Positions 13,892-20,617 of a stretch of 20,617 nt of DNA are shown here, one piece after another; position 1 is the first letter of the stretch; the number at the start of each line of letters is the position of its first letter. A program made the translations under genes and the position numbers. Source of the stretch: Candidatus Kapaibacterium sp. (GTDB lineage: Bacteria > Bacteroidota > Ignavibacteria > Kapaibacteriales > UBA961). The notes beneath the pieces were generated by a model. The model was not told the origin of the DNA. It saw only the letters and a list, made by a program, of their open reading frames with translations, and did no database searches. The DNA is taken from positions 1 to 20,617 of the forward strand of contig JALRFC010000006.1 of assembly GCA_023253875.1 (NCBI GenBank), written 5' to 3'.

Positions 13892-15118
13892 ATGAAATCG
13901 CCAATCCTATTACTGTTCATCTTCTTCACCTTTGGAATTTCTCTACAAGCTCAGCAACAAACTGCTCAAACAGAGAATAAACCAATTGTGAAAAGAAAAG
14001 ATGCAAGAAGTGTTGATGATTTGAAATCGAATCCGGAAGAAATCACCCATGTCAATTTCAGCAGGAGAAATTTAACTTCATTTCCTCTCGAATTAGTGAA
14101 ATGCATCAATATCGAAGAATTGACATTATCATTCAATGAAATCCAATCAATTCCGGATGGAATATCTTCCTTAAAAAAATTGAAGCGATTATTGATTTCT
14201 AATAATAAGATATCTTCCATTCCTGAAGGATTGGGAAGTCTGACTGAATTGGAAATATTGGATATATCATCAAATCCGGTGAATACAGTACCTGATTTTT
14301 CTGCATTGCAAAAGCTTAAAGTTTTGAATATCTCATCGCTTCAATTGACTACTATTCCAAAGTCTATACTCGGTTTGGAATCATTGAATGATTTGAATAT
14401 TTCCAATCTACAATTGACATCATTTCCTGATTTATCTCAATTGAAAAACCTGCATTCCCTCGGCATAGATGGAAGTAAATTAACAGAACTGCCTGCAGGC
14501 ATTGAAAAGTTGATACTCCTCAGGACTTTTTCTGCTTCAAATAATGCATTGACATCTATTCCGAAAGCAGTGCTGACATTACCCGCACTTCGCAATTTGA
14601 CATTATCAAAAAATGCAATCACTGCCTTACCAATTGACATCAAGAATGCAGAAACACTATTTTCACTTGATATCTCCGGTAATAAGCTGACAACTGTTCC
14701 CAAAGAATTATTCTCTCTGGCTAGACTTCAAAATCTTAATCTCTCTGAGAATCAGATTACGTCATTGCCAAATGATATTCCTGAAAATACAATCATAAGA
14801 GAGCTTGATATATCCTATAATGCCTTAAAGCAATTATCACCAGGACTTTGGAAATGCATAAAATTGCATAAGCTTTCCATCGAGAATAATCAGCTTATAA
14901 CATTGCCAAGTGGAATTTCAGCATTGAAAGAACTCAGTACATTTACTATCGGTAATAATCCTCTTGAATCCATCCCCATAAAAGAATTAATGATGATACC
15001 CTCTTTGGGAGATATTGGTTTAATCAGTCGAAAGACAATTGAGAAGAAAAGAGAAGAAGACAGAATGAAAAAAGAAAAAGAAGCAAATCAGAAAAGGGAG
15101 TTGAAGAATGCTAAATAA
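13892..15118 (+). CDS. Exported leucine-rich-repeat protein
   Basis: A 408-residue secreted or periplasmic protein. The start at 13892 gives a clean signal peptide (MKSPILLLFIFFTFGISLQA). An in-frame ATG at 13832 would add 20 residues before it and lies upstream of the likely transcription start. After a short Gln/Lys linker, residues of about 50-370 are a run of roughly a dozen leucine-rich repeats of about 23 residues, with the consensus LxxLxxLxIsxNxLtsiPxx. The C-terminus is a short, highly charged, probably helical segment rich in Lys and Glu. LRR arcs bind proteins; a partner cannot be named. The end of this gene overlaps the start of the LolA-like gene by 11 bases, suggesting coupled translation and a shared envelope role. 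Confidence 0.88.
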   Translation: MKSPILLLFIFFTFGISLQAQQQTAQTENKPIVKRKDARSVDDLKSNPEEITHVNFSRRNLTSFPLELVKCINIEELTLSFNEIQSIPDGISSLKKLKRLLISNNKISSIPEGLGSLTELEILDISSNPVNTVPDFSALQKLKVLNISSLQLTTIPKSILGLESLNDLNISNLQLTSFPDLSQLKNLHSLGIDGSKLTELPAGIEKLILLRTFSASNNALTSIPKAVLTLPALRNLTLSKNAITALPIDIKNAETLFSLDISGNKLTTVPKELFSLARLQNLNLSENQITSLPNDIPENTIIRELDISYNALKQLSPGLWKCIKLHKLSIENNQLITLPSGISALKELSTFTIGNNPLESIPIKELMMIPSLGDIGLISRKTIEKKREEDRMKKEKEANQKRELKNAK

Positions 15119-15731
15119 TATGATGGTTGTTCTTTTGAGTTTGGTTCTTCTTTGTTCAACCGAACTTCTCAGTCAAGATAGCAAGAATGACCTCTTCGCT
15201 CAGTTAAGAAAACGGTATGGCAATATGAATTCGCTTGAAGTCAAATTCATAGGAGTAGAACCCATATCAGGAATGAAAGGTACGCTCAAGGCGATGCGTT
15301 CAGGAAAATATATGCTAGAACTGAGTGATAGAAAGATTATAAGTGATGGTCATACTATTTGGAATTATCAACCATCCAGAAAGAATGTTACCATCAATGA
15401 AATCAAGAATAGACCCTCAAACTCACTTGATATCGTATTATTCAATTTTCTTTACAATTATCAACCCAAAGAGATTCAAGAGTATACCATTGGCAATACG
15501 GTGCATCATGGATTGGAATTGATTCCAAAGAATGGAAAGTCTGTTTTGGGTATCAAATCTCTGACGATGTATGTCAAGAAAGGTAGTTCCGAAATCAAGC
15601 GTATATCAGCCATGGACGGGAATCAGAAACAAGTGTGGGAAGTGGAGTCATTAACCATTAATGGCGGGCTCAAAGATGCACATTTCACATTCACTCCCCC
15701 GAAAGATGCCGAAATCATAGACATGCGATAA
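15108..15731 (+). CDS. LolA-like outer-membrane lipoprotein carrier protein
   Basis: A 207-residue periplasmic protein of the LolA/LolB fold, a half-barrel that carries lipoprotein acyl chains across the periplasm. An N-terminal signal peptide covers about residues 1-22. Family features include LRKRYGNMNSLEVKF near the start, GTLKAMRSGKYMLEL, and ISDGHTIWNYQPSRKNVTI, which corresponds to the DGxxxWxYxP segment of LolA. Several predicted lipoproteins in this window would be natural clients, but that link is inference. GGGAG at 15096-15100, seven bases upstream, supports the ATG at 15108, which lies inside the end of the preceding gene. An ATG at 15120 is an alternative. It may be a paralogue rather than the main LolA. 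Confidence 0.82.
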   Translation: MLNNMMVVLLSLVLLCSTELLSQDSKNDLFAQLRKRYGNMNSLEVKFIGVEPISGMKGTLKAMRSGKYMLELSDRKIISDGHTIWNYQPSRKNVTINEIKNRPSNSLDIVLFNFLYNYQPKEIQEYTIGNTVHHGLELIPKNGKSVLGIKSLTMYVKKGSSEIKRISAMDGNQKQVWEVESLTINGGLKDAHFTFTPPKDAEIIDMR

Positions 15732-15733
15732 AA

Positions 15734-15755
15734 AAAAGGGACTATTGTCCCTTTT
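15734..15755. terminator. Bidirectional terminator between the LolA-like gene and mazG
   Basis: AAAAGGGAC (15734-15742) and GTCCCTTTT (15747-15755) form a 9-bp stem with a TATT loop. Read on the minus strand, the stem is followed by a run of seven T (15737-15731), a strong terminator for the ribosomal-protein to mazG transcript. On the plus strand four T follow. Ten bases separate the two convergent stop codons, and the mazG stop lies inside the hairpin. Confidence 0.85.
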
Positions 15756-16557
15756 CTATTGCTTTCACTTGATTCCAAAGATCATCCATTTCTTGTAATG
15801 TCATGTCTTTAAGTTGTCTGCCTTGTTCCTGAGCCATTTGCTCAATAATCATGAATCGTTTTTTGAACTTGTTTGATGTCTTTTGCAAAGCATCTTCAGC
15901 AATGATAGAACGGAATCTTGCGGCATTCACAATGGAAAACAAGACATCACCAAGCTCATCTGTAATGGTTTCTTGATTGCCTTGTTGTAATTCTACTCGC
16001 AATTCTTGTAATTCTTCATCTACCTTTTTCCAAACATCTGATTCATTATCCCAGTCGAATCCGACATTGGCTGCCTTTTCTTGAATTCTTTGGGCGCGTA
16101 TCAGTGCAGGAAGTGCATTGGGAACACCTTCCAAAGCTGATGATCTTCCCTCTTGCATTTTGAGTTCTTCCCAATTCTTTCGTACGGTTTCTTCATCCGT
16201 TGCATGTGTATCACCAAAAACATGAGGATGTCGATGAATCAATTTTGATTGCACTTTCTTCATCACATCAATGATGGAGAATGAGCCTCTTTGTTCAGCA
16301 ATGACGGCATGCATGAGGATATGAAGAAAAAGATCACCGAGTTCTTTGGCAAATTCCTCATCATCTCCTGCCGCAATTGCATCAATCATTTCATATGCTT
16401 CTTCGATGAACAAGTGAGAAATTGATTCATGTGTTTGCTTGCGATCCCAAGGACATTCAAGTCGTAAGACTTGTACAAGCTGTACAAATGATTCGAATTG
16501 ATCCTTGATGGATTCAGGATTATCAGGTAGAGGAATTGGAGTCGGTTGTGTTGACAT
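15742..16557 (-). CDS. mazG: Nucleoside triphosphate pyrophosphohydrolase MazG
   Basis: All-alpha NTP pyrophosphatase that hydrolyses NTPs and dNTPs to the monophosphate and pyrophosphate, often seen as house-cleaning. It has 271 residues and the double-domain arrangement of E. coli MazG. The first domain contains CPWDRKQTHES (35-45), the metal-binding EE pair E52-E53 in FIEEAYE, and KELGD (71-75). The second domain repeats the pattern with EELQEL and TDELGDVLFSIVNAARF. The gene starts six bases after the frr stop, so it is the last gene of the translation operon in this window. The last codons form half of the terminator hairpin. Confidence 0.94.
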   Translation of the reverse strand: MSTQPTPIPLPDNPESIKDQFESFVQLVQVLRLECPWDRKQTHESISHLFIEEAYEMIDAIAAGDDEEFAKELGDLFLHILMHAVIAEQRGSFSIIDVMKKVQSKLIHRHPHVFGDTHATDEETVRKNWEELKMQEGRSSALEGVPNALPALIRAQRIQEKAANVGFDWDNESDVWKKVDEELQELRVELQQGNQETITDELGDVLFSIVNAARFRSIIAEDALQKTSNKFKKRFMIIEQMAQEQGRQLKDMTLQEMDDLWNQVKAIEKGQ

Positions 16558-16563
16558 AGAATA

Positions 16564-17124
16564 TCAATCTTCAAGAATTTCTTTTTCTTTCTTGACCATG
16601 ATAGCATCTATATCTTTCACATATTTATCGGTCAATTTTTGAATCTCGTCTTCTCCACGCTTTCTATCATCTTCAGAATAATGTTCTTTCTTTTCTGCAA
16701 CTTTCAATTCTTCCATGTGATCACGACGAATATTACGTACGGCCACTTTGCCTTCTTCTGCAAACTTCTTGCACAGCTTCACAAACTCCTTTCTTCTTTC
16801 TTCAGTGAGCGGTGGAATAGGCACTCTGATTACAGACCCATCATTGGACGGATTCAAACCAAGATCTGAGGTGAGAATCGCTTTTTCAATAGCAGATAAT
16901 GTACCTTTATCCCATGGTTGAATCAATATTGTTCTCGCATCTGGTACGGACAAGTTTCCGACTTGAGCAAGAGGTGTTGCAGTGCCATAATAATCAACCT
17001 TTACATTATCAAGCAAAGTCACGGAAGCTCTTCCTGTTCGAACCTTCGAAATATGTTGACCTGCATGTTCAACGGCCTTTGCCATTGCATTTCCTGCTTC
17101 TTTGACGATATCATTAACGGGCAT
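16564..17124 (-). CDS. frr: Ribosome recycling factor
   Basis: With EF-G, this factor splits the post-termination ribosome. From the ATG at 17124 the protein is 186 residues, the usual length for the family. An open frame 17 residues longer upstream would run into the end of pyrH and is not needed. GAGGA lies about eight bases before this ATG. Recognisable features are HISKVRTGRAS near the N-terminus, the beta-rich domain with YYGTATPLAQVGNLSVPDAR, and the C-terminal helix pair RRKEFVKLCKKFAEEGKVAV and NIRRDHMEELK. It follows pyrH by 19 bases, the classical pyrH-frr arrangement. Confidence 0.96.
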   Translation of the reverse strand: MPVNDIVKEAGNAMAKAVEHAGQHISKVRTGRASVTLLDNVKVDYYGTATPLAQVGNLSVPDARTILIQPWDKGTLSAIEKAILTSDLGLNPSNDGSVIRVPIPPLTEERRKEFVKLCKKFAEEGKVAVRNIRRDHMEELKVAEKKEHYSEDDRKRGEDEIQKLTDKYVKDIDAIMVKKEKEILED

Positions 17125-17143
17125 AGTAAAATCCTCAATAGAA

Positions 17144-17860
17144 TTAATGTTGTACGATTGTTGCGATGCTTTCACCCATAATCAATTTTTCCAAATTTCC
17201 CGGTTCATTCATATTGAATACGAGTATTGGTAATGCATTGTCTTGACACAATGCAATGGCTGTTGCATCCATCACTTTCAAACCTTTGAGTAATACCTCT
17301 TGATAGGATACTGAATCATATCGTTTTGCAAGAGGATTTTTTTCAGGATCATCATCATAGACACCATCGACTCTTGTACCTTTGATAATGACATCTGCTT
17401 CCATTTCAATGGCTCGAAGTGCGGCTGCAGAATCTGTTGTGAAATATGGATTTCCGGTTCCTGCACCAAATAAGACAATGCGCTTTTTTTCAAGATGTCT
17501 GATCGCTCTTCTTTTGATGAATGGTTCGGCAATTTGTTGCATATGAATTGCAGTTTGCAATCTTGTAGGTAATCCTTCTTCTTCCAATGCATGCTGAAAT
17601 GCAATACAATTGATCACAGTTGCAAGCATGCCCATATAATCACCCGATACTTTATCAATCCCCTGCTGAGCCGCTTGTTCACCACGTATGAAATTTCCGC
17701 CTCCAATCACAATTCCGATTTCAATACCGAGTTGATATACCTTTGCGACATCTTTGGCATATTGTTTCAAAATGGTGGATGAAAGACCAAATTGTTGATC
17801 TCCCATCAGAGATTCTCCGCTCAATTTGAGCAGTATGCGTTTATAGCGCGGACTTTGCAT
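17144..17860 (-). CDS. pyrH: UMP kinase
   Basis: Phosphorylates UMP to UDP with ATP, in pyrimidine nucleotide synthesis. It is a bacterial-type enzyme of the amino-acid kinase fold. From the ATG at 17860 it has 238 residues, a typical length. Motifs are KLSGESL (12-18), GGGNFIRG for phosphate binding, TTDSAAALRAIEMEAD and KGTRVDGVYDDDPEKNP for ATP binding. AAGGAG at 17867-17872, six bases upstream, decides this start over an in-frame ATG at 17896 that lies within the terminator hairpin after tsf. A strong hairpin with a T run stands between tsf and this gene, so its expression may depend on read-through. Confidence 0.96.
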   Translation of the reverse strand: MQSPRYKRILLKLSGESLMGDQQFGLSSTILKQYAKDVAKVYQLGIEIGIVIGGGNFIRGEQAAQQGIDKVSGDYMGMLATVINCIAFQHALEEEGLPTRLQTAIHMQQIAEPFIKRRAIRHLEKKRIVLFGAGTGNPYFTTDSAAALRAIEMEADVIIKGTRVDGVYDDDPEKNPLAKRYDSVSYQEVLLKGLKVMDATAIALCQDNALPILVFNMNEPGNLEKLIMGESIATIVQH

Positions 17861-17882
17861 GGATTTCTCCTTGAACGGACAT

Positions 17883-17921
17883 AAAAAAAGCGGCATAAAT
17901 TTACGAAAAATTCATGCCGCT
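17883..17921 (-). terminator. Intrinsic terminator between tsf and pyrH
   Basis: On the minus strand AGCGGCAT (17921-17914) pairs with ATGCCGCT (17896-17889), an 8-bp GC-rich stem with a 17-base A/T-rich loop, followed by seven T (17889-17883). The pyrH ribosome-binding site begins about 10 bases later, leaving no room for a normal promoter downstream of the hairpin. Confidence 0.8.
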
Positions 17922-17947
17922 ACTGATTTCATTGACAATAATTCAAT

Positions 17948-18799
17948 TTATTCGCCAAGAAAATATCTACGGAAGCTGATAACACTTGCCGACTCACCTG
18001 TTAATTTTGCAATCTCATTGAGAATATCATTAACGGTCTTCTTGCTATCCTTCACAAAGCTTTGCTCAAGCAAGCATTGTTCTTGATAGAATTTTTCAAT
18101 TTGTCCTTTTGCAATGCGATCTGCAATTTCAGGAGTTTTACCTTCTTGAATTGCTTTATCACGATAGATTTCAATTTCTTTTTCCAATGCATCAGTTTGT
18201 ACATCTTCGCGCTTCACATATGCAGGATTCATTGCTGCAATTTGCATCGCAATATCACGAAGAAGTGCTTTGGCTTCTTCTACTGCATTATTGATATTGG
18301 TTTCGAGAAGAACGCCAAGTCTGCTGCCGGCATGAATATAGTCAGCAACGAAACCTGTAGCATTAACAACCTCGAAGCGCTTCAAACCGATTTTCTCGCT
18401 GAATTTTGCAAGAATTTCATTATGAAGATCGCCAAGTGTTTTATCGCCGATTTGCACAGCCATCAAAGACGCTTCATCTTTTGCATCGCTGTTCAAGATT
18501 GCATTTGCAATTTCTTCTGCATATTTCACGAACTCTTCATTACGAGCTACAAAGTCAGTTTCGCAATTGACTTCAAGAATAACGCTCTTTGATCCATCTG
18601 CTGATGTTTTTGCAATGACGATACCTTCATTTGCAGAACGATCCGCACGCTTTGCAGCAGAAGCCGCACCACGCTTACGAAGAATTTCTACCGCTTCTTG
18701 CATGTCGCCATTTGCTTCATCGAGTGCTTTTTTACAATCAGCCATGCCTGCACCGGTTTTGTCGCGCAGGTCTTTAACCATTTGTGGTGTTATTGACAT
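17948..18799 (-). CDS. tsf: Translation elongation factor Ts
   Basis: Guanine-nucleotide exchange factor for EF-Tu. The 283-residue product has the N-terminal UBA-like module with VKDLRDKTGAGMADCKKAL, which contacts EF-Tu, and the core motif CETDFVARNE, whose TDFV segment inserts near the nucleotide site. The length corresponds to the full two-subdomain form. AGGA lies about 11 bases before the ATG. The gene follows rpsB by 41 bases, the near-universal rpsB-tsf pairing, and is followed by an intrinsic terminator before pyrH. Confidence 0.97.
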   Translation of the reverse strand: MSITPQMVKDLRDKTGAGMADCKKALDEANGDMQEAVEILRKRGAASAAKRADRSANEGIVIAKTSADGSKSVILEVNCETDFVARNEEFVKYAEEIANAILNSDAKDEASLMAVQIGDKTLGDLHNEILAKFSEKIGLKRFEVVNATGFVADYIHAGSRLGVLLETNINNAVEEAKALLRDIAMQIAAMNPAYVKREDVQTDALEKEIEIYRDKAIQEGKTPEIADRIAKGQIEKFYQEQCLLEQSFVKDSKKTVNDILNEIAKLTGESASVISFRRYFLGE

Positions 18800-18840
18800 T
18801 GTATCTATTTCCTAAATTGATGATTGATGTTGAATAATGA

Positions 18841-19680
18841 TTATGCTTCAGCTGGTGCATCACCTGCGGGCTTTGGAGCTTCATCATCTTTTCTGCGACG
18901 GGGACGCATTTTGCGTGGACCTTTGCCATCATCTTCTGAATCATTATCCTTACCTGCTGCTCCTGAAACACCGGCTTCAGCAGCTTTTTGCTTTGCAATC
19001 TCACGACCGGAAAGTACTGATTCAGCAAGTGTTTCTGCAATGAGTTCAATCGTGCGGATTGAATCGTCATTGGAAGGAATCGGATAATTCACTGTGTCAG
19101 GATCGCAATTGGTATCAACCATTCCAATCACGGGAATGCCAAGTTTTTTTGCTTCTTGAATTGCGATATGCTCTTTCTTTACATCCACTACAAAGATTGC
19201 ACCGGGAATGCGTGTCATTTCTTCGATACCACCAAATACACGGCGCAAACGCTCACGCTCGCGATTGAGCATCAATCGTTCTTTCTTTGTGAATTTTTCA
19301 AATGTACCATCTGCTTCCATTTTATCAATTGAAGCAAGACGCTTGATAGATTTACGGATGGTTGAAAAATTGGTGAGCATACCACCCAACCAACGCTCTG
19401 ATACATAATATGCACCGCAACGCTTGGCTGCATTTTGAACTGCTTCTTTTGCTTGATTCTTGGTACCAACAAATAATACGACCTTACCCTGACTTGCGGC
19501 TTCATGAGCTGCTTCTGAGGCAATATCCAAGAGTACTTTTGTTTTACGAAGATCAATGATATGGATTCCATTGCGCTCTGTATAAATGAACTTGCGCATT
19601 TTTGGATTCCAACGGCGGGTAAGGTGTCCAAAATGGGCACCTGATTCGAGTAGAGCCTCGACTGATGTTTCCTTTGCCAT
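18841..19680 (-). CDS. rpsB: Small ribosomal subunit protein uS2
   Basis: Ribosomal protein of the 30S body. The N-terminus reads LLESGAHFGHLTRRWNPKM and the protein continues with IHIIDLRKT and GTKNQAKEAV, all diagnostic for uS2. Residues to about 228 are the conserved core. The last 50 form a low-complexity tail with an acidic patch (DNDSEDD), a very basic patch (RKMRPRRRKDD) and a Pro/Ala end, longer than in many uS2 proteins. AAGG at 19690-19693 precedes the ATG. A 195-base stretch separates it from rpsI and holds a possible regulatory leader. Confidence 0.97.
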   Translation of the reverse strand: MAKETSVEALLESGAHFGHLTRRWNPKMRKFIYTERNGIHIIDLRKTKVLLDIASEAAHEAASQGKVVLFVGTKNQAKEAVQNAAKRCGAYYVSERWLGGMLTNFSTIRKSIKRLASIDKMEADGTFEKFTKKERLMLNRERERLRRVFGGIEEMTRIPGAIFVVDVKKEHIAIQEAKKLGIPVIGMVDTNCDPDTVNYPIPSNDDSIRTIELIAETLAESVLSGREIAKQKAAEAGVSGAAGKDNDSEDDGKGPRKMRPRRRKDDEAPKPAGDAPAEA

Positions 19681-19815
19681 ATGGCAATTCCTTATGTATT
19701 GGTTGATACTACTGCCTTGATCATCTTACTTTCCCAACCTTTCCAGGCCACGAGGGAATGCAATCACAAAGCATGATTAATGGTAAAAATGGTTGAATGA
19801 ACCACTTTCCTGAAG

Positions 19816-19860
19816 AATGCAAAGACCTCAGCCACGAATTGAGGTGAGGTCCAATGCAAA
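19816..19860 (-). promoter_or_regulatory. Candidate structured leader between rpsI and rpsB
   Basis: GACCTCA (19824-19830) can pair with TGAGGTC (19845-19851), or ACCTCA (19825-19830) with TGAGGT (19840-19845), so two mutually exclusive hairpins are possible. Identical AATGCAAA octamers (19816-19823 and 19853-19860) flank the hairpin region as direct repeats. It lies about 135 bases upstream of rpsB. It could be a weak terminator of the rplM-rpsI transcript or a regulatory leader; in several bacteria uS2 controls its own mRNA through such a leader. The remaining gap to 19681 shows nothing I can name except the ribosome-binding site. Confidence 0.4.
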
Positions 19861-19875
19861 CAATGTCTTGTCGAA

Positions 19876-20262
19876 TTAGCGTTTTGAGAACTGGAAGCGC
19901 TTACGAGCTTTCTTTTGTCCATATTTCTTACGCTCGACCATTCTTGGATCTCTTGTAAGAAATCCTGCAGTGTGCAATGAACTGCGAAGTTCTGCATCAA
20001 AGTCCACCAAAGCACGAGCCACACCAAGGCGGATCGCACCTGCTTGACCACTCTTTCCACCGCCTGTCGCTTTGATGAAAATATCAAACTTGCCTTCAAG
20101 ATTTGATGTTTCCAATGGACGCAATGCCTCACGACGATATACTTCAACAGGGAAATATTCTTCAATTGGACTTTTATTTACAGTAATCTTACCGGAACCA
20201 GGCAATAAACGCACTTGCGCGACTGCTGTCTTACGACGACCGGTAGCTGTGATATTCTTCAT
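19876..20262 (-). CDS. rpsI: Small ribosomal subunit protein uS9
   Basis: The 128-residue head protein of the 30S subunit. The N-terminus ATGRRKTAVAQVRL, the central GGGKSGQAGAIRLGVARAL and the C-terminal KKARKRFQFSKR are diagnostic. The final Arg reaches the P-site tRNA in known ribosome structures. GGAG stands six bases before the ATG. It follows rplM by 13 bases in the conserved rplM-rpsI pair. Confidence 0.97.
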   Translation of the reverse strand: MKNITATGRRKTAVAQVRLLPGSGKITVNKSPIEEYFPVEVYRREALRPLETSNLEGKFDIFIKATGGGKSGQAGAIRLGVARALVDFDAELRSSLHTAGFLTRDPRMVERKKYGQKKARKRFQFSKR

Positions 20263-20275
20263 GGATTACTCCGTT

Positions 20276-20617
20276 TTATTCTGCGCTGTATGAAAGTTTA
20301 AGTTCAGTGGGCTCCTGTGCTGCATGCGGATGCTCAGGACCTGCATACACTTTCAATTTTTTGCCCATTTTACGACCAAGTGAATTCTTCGGAAGCATGC
20401 CCTTGACTGCAAGTTCAATAACTTCTTCAGGCTTGCTCTTCACAAGATCTTTGAAAGAACGGAAGCGATCTCCACCCGGATAACCGGTATAATGGAAATA
20501 TTCTTTCTGCTCTTCACGCTTGCCTTTCACGCGAATTTTGGAAGCATTCACCACGATCACAAAATCACCACAATCAACATGGGGTGTGAAATCAGGCTTA
20601 TGCTTGCCTCTGATCAA
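20276..20617 (-). CDS. rplM: Large ribosomal subunit protein uL13 (5' end outside the window)
   Basis: The C-terminal 113 residues of uL13 are encoded; the frame is open to the window edge and the N-terminal part, about 35-40 residues, lies beyond it. The visible sequence begins IRGKHKPDFTPHVDCGDFVIVVNA and contains YFHYTGYPGG, AVKGMLPKNSLGRKM and LKVYAGPEHPHAAQEP, all typical. The first visible codon is an internal TTG (Leu), not a real start. It leads the rplM-rpsI-rpsB-tsf-pyrH-frr-mazG series in this window. Confidence 0.96.
   Translation of the reverse strand: MIRGKHKPDFTPHVDCGDFVIVVNASKIRVKGKREEQKEYFHYTGYPGGDRFRSFKDLVKSKPEEVIELAVKGMLPKNSLGRKMGKKLKVYAGPEHPHAAQEPTELKLSYSAE

Noticed and set aside
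18062..18592. 176-residue plus-strand open frame inside tsf
   Set aside because: Cys/Phe/Ile-rich antisense shadow of EF-Ts codons with no family resemblance.
1..20617. CRISPR arrays, insertion sequences, prophage or toxin-antitoxin genes
   Set aside because: No regular direct repeats, transposase, integrase or toxin motifs were seen; MazG here is the pyrophosphohydrolase without mazEF beside it.

Overview
This is a chromosomal, housekeeping-type window, roughly 40% GC by eye. It most likely comes from a bacterium of the Bacteroidota/Chlorobiota (FCB) group. The evidence is four-fold. There is a block in the order rplM-rpsI-rpsB-tsf-pyrH-frr and a tig-clpP-clpX block. There are several promoter-like sites of the Bacteroidota type (TAnnTTTG at -7, sometimes with TTTG about 20 nt upstream). 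There are also many predicted envelope proteins and lipoproteins. Unlike typical Bacteroidia and Flavobacteriia, many genes here have recognisable Shine-Dalgarno sequences (clpP, pyrH, frr, rpsB, rpsI, the gene at 12046). That leans toward a Chlorobi/Ignavibacteria/Kapabacteria-like lineage, but this placement is only an inference.

Layout, left to right. Positions 1-29 hold the last codons of an OmpR-type response regulator. A tight plus-strand run (178-5642) follows: a CtpA-type S41 protease, a DUF3108 periplasmic protein, a lipoprotein joining a von Willebrand A domain to an OmpA peptidoglycan-binding domain, a short-chain dehydrogenase-like protein without the usual YxxxK, and an ABC-2 type permease. 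The squalene-type desaturase hpnE points the other way and ends convergently on the permease. Next come tRNA-Leu(UAG), trigger factor, clpP and clpX (7106-10718). A solitary mreB follows, then an unrecognised 135-residue basic protein in an apparent operon with rpsU (12046-12676).

An NHL-repeat lipoprotein (minus) and a leucine-rich-repeat exported protein followed by a LolA-like carrier (plus) are divergently transcribed from 13801/13892. From 15742 to the end, everything is on the minus strand. In transcription order it runs rplM (5' end outside the window), rpsI, rpsB, tsf, pyrH, frr, mazG, ending at a bidirectional hairpin shared with the LolA-like gene.

Functionally the window joins protein synthesis (uL13, uS9, uS2, EF-Ts, ribosome recycling factor, bS21, tRNA-Leu), protein folding and turnover (trigger factor, ClpXP), nucleotide metabolism (UMP kinase, MazG), cell shape (MreB) and the envelope. 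I see no CRISPR array, insertion sequence, prophage or defence island. The less ordinary points are the unknown gene coupled to rpsU, and intrinsic terminators placed between clpP and clpX and between tsf and pyrH with little room for a downstream promoter. Others are a structured rpsB leader, palindromes over two promoter regions, a Lys/Ala tail on trigger factor, and a probable leaderless start for the NHL lipoprotein.
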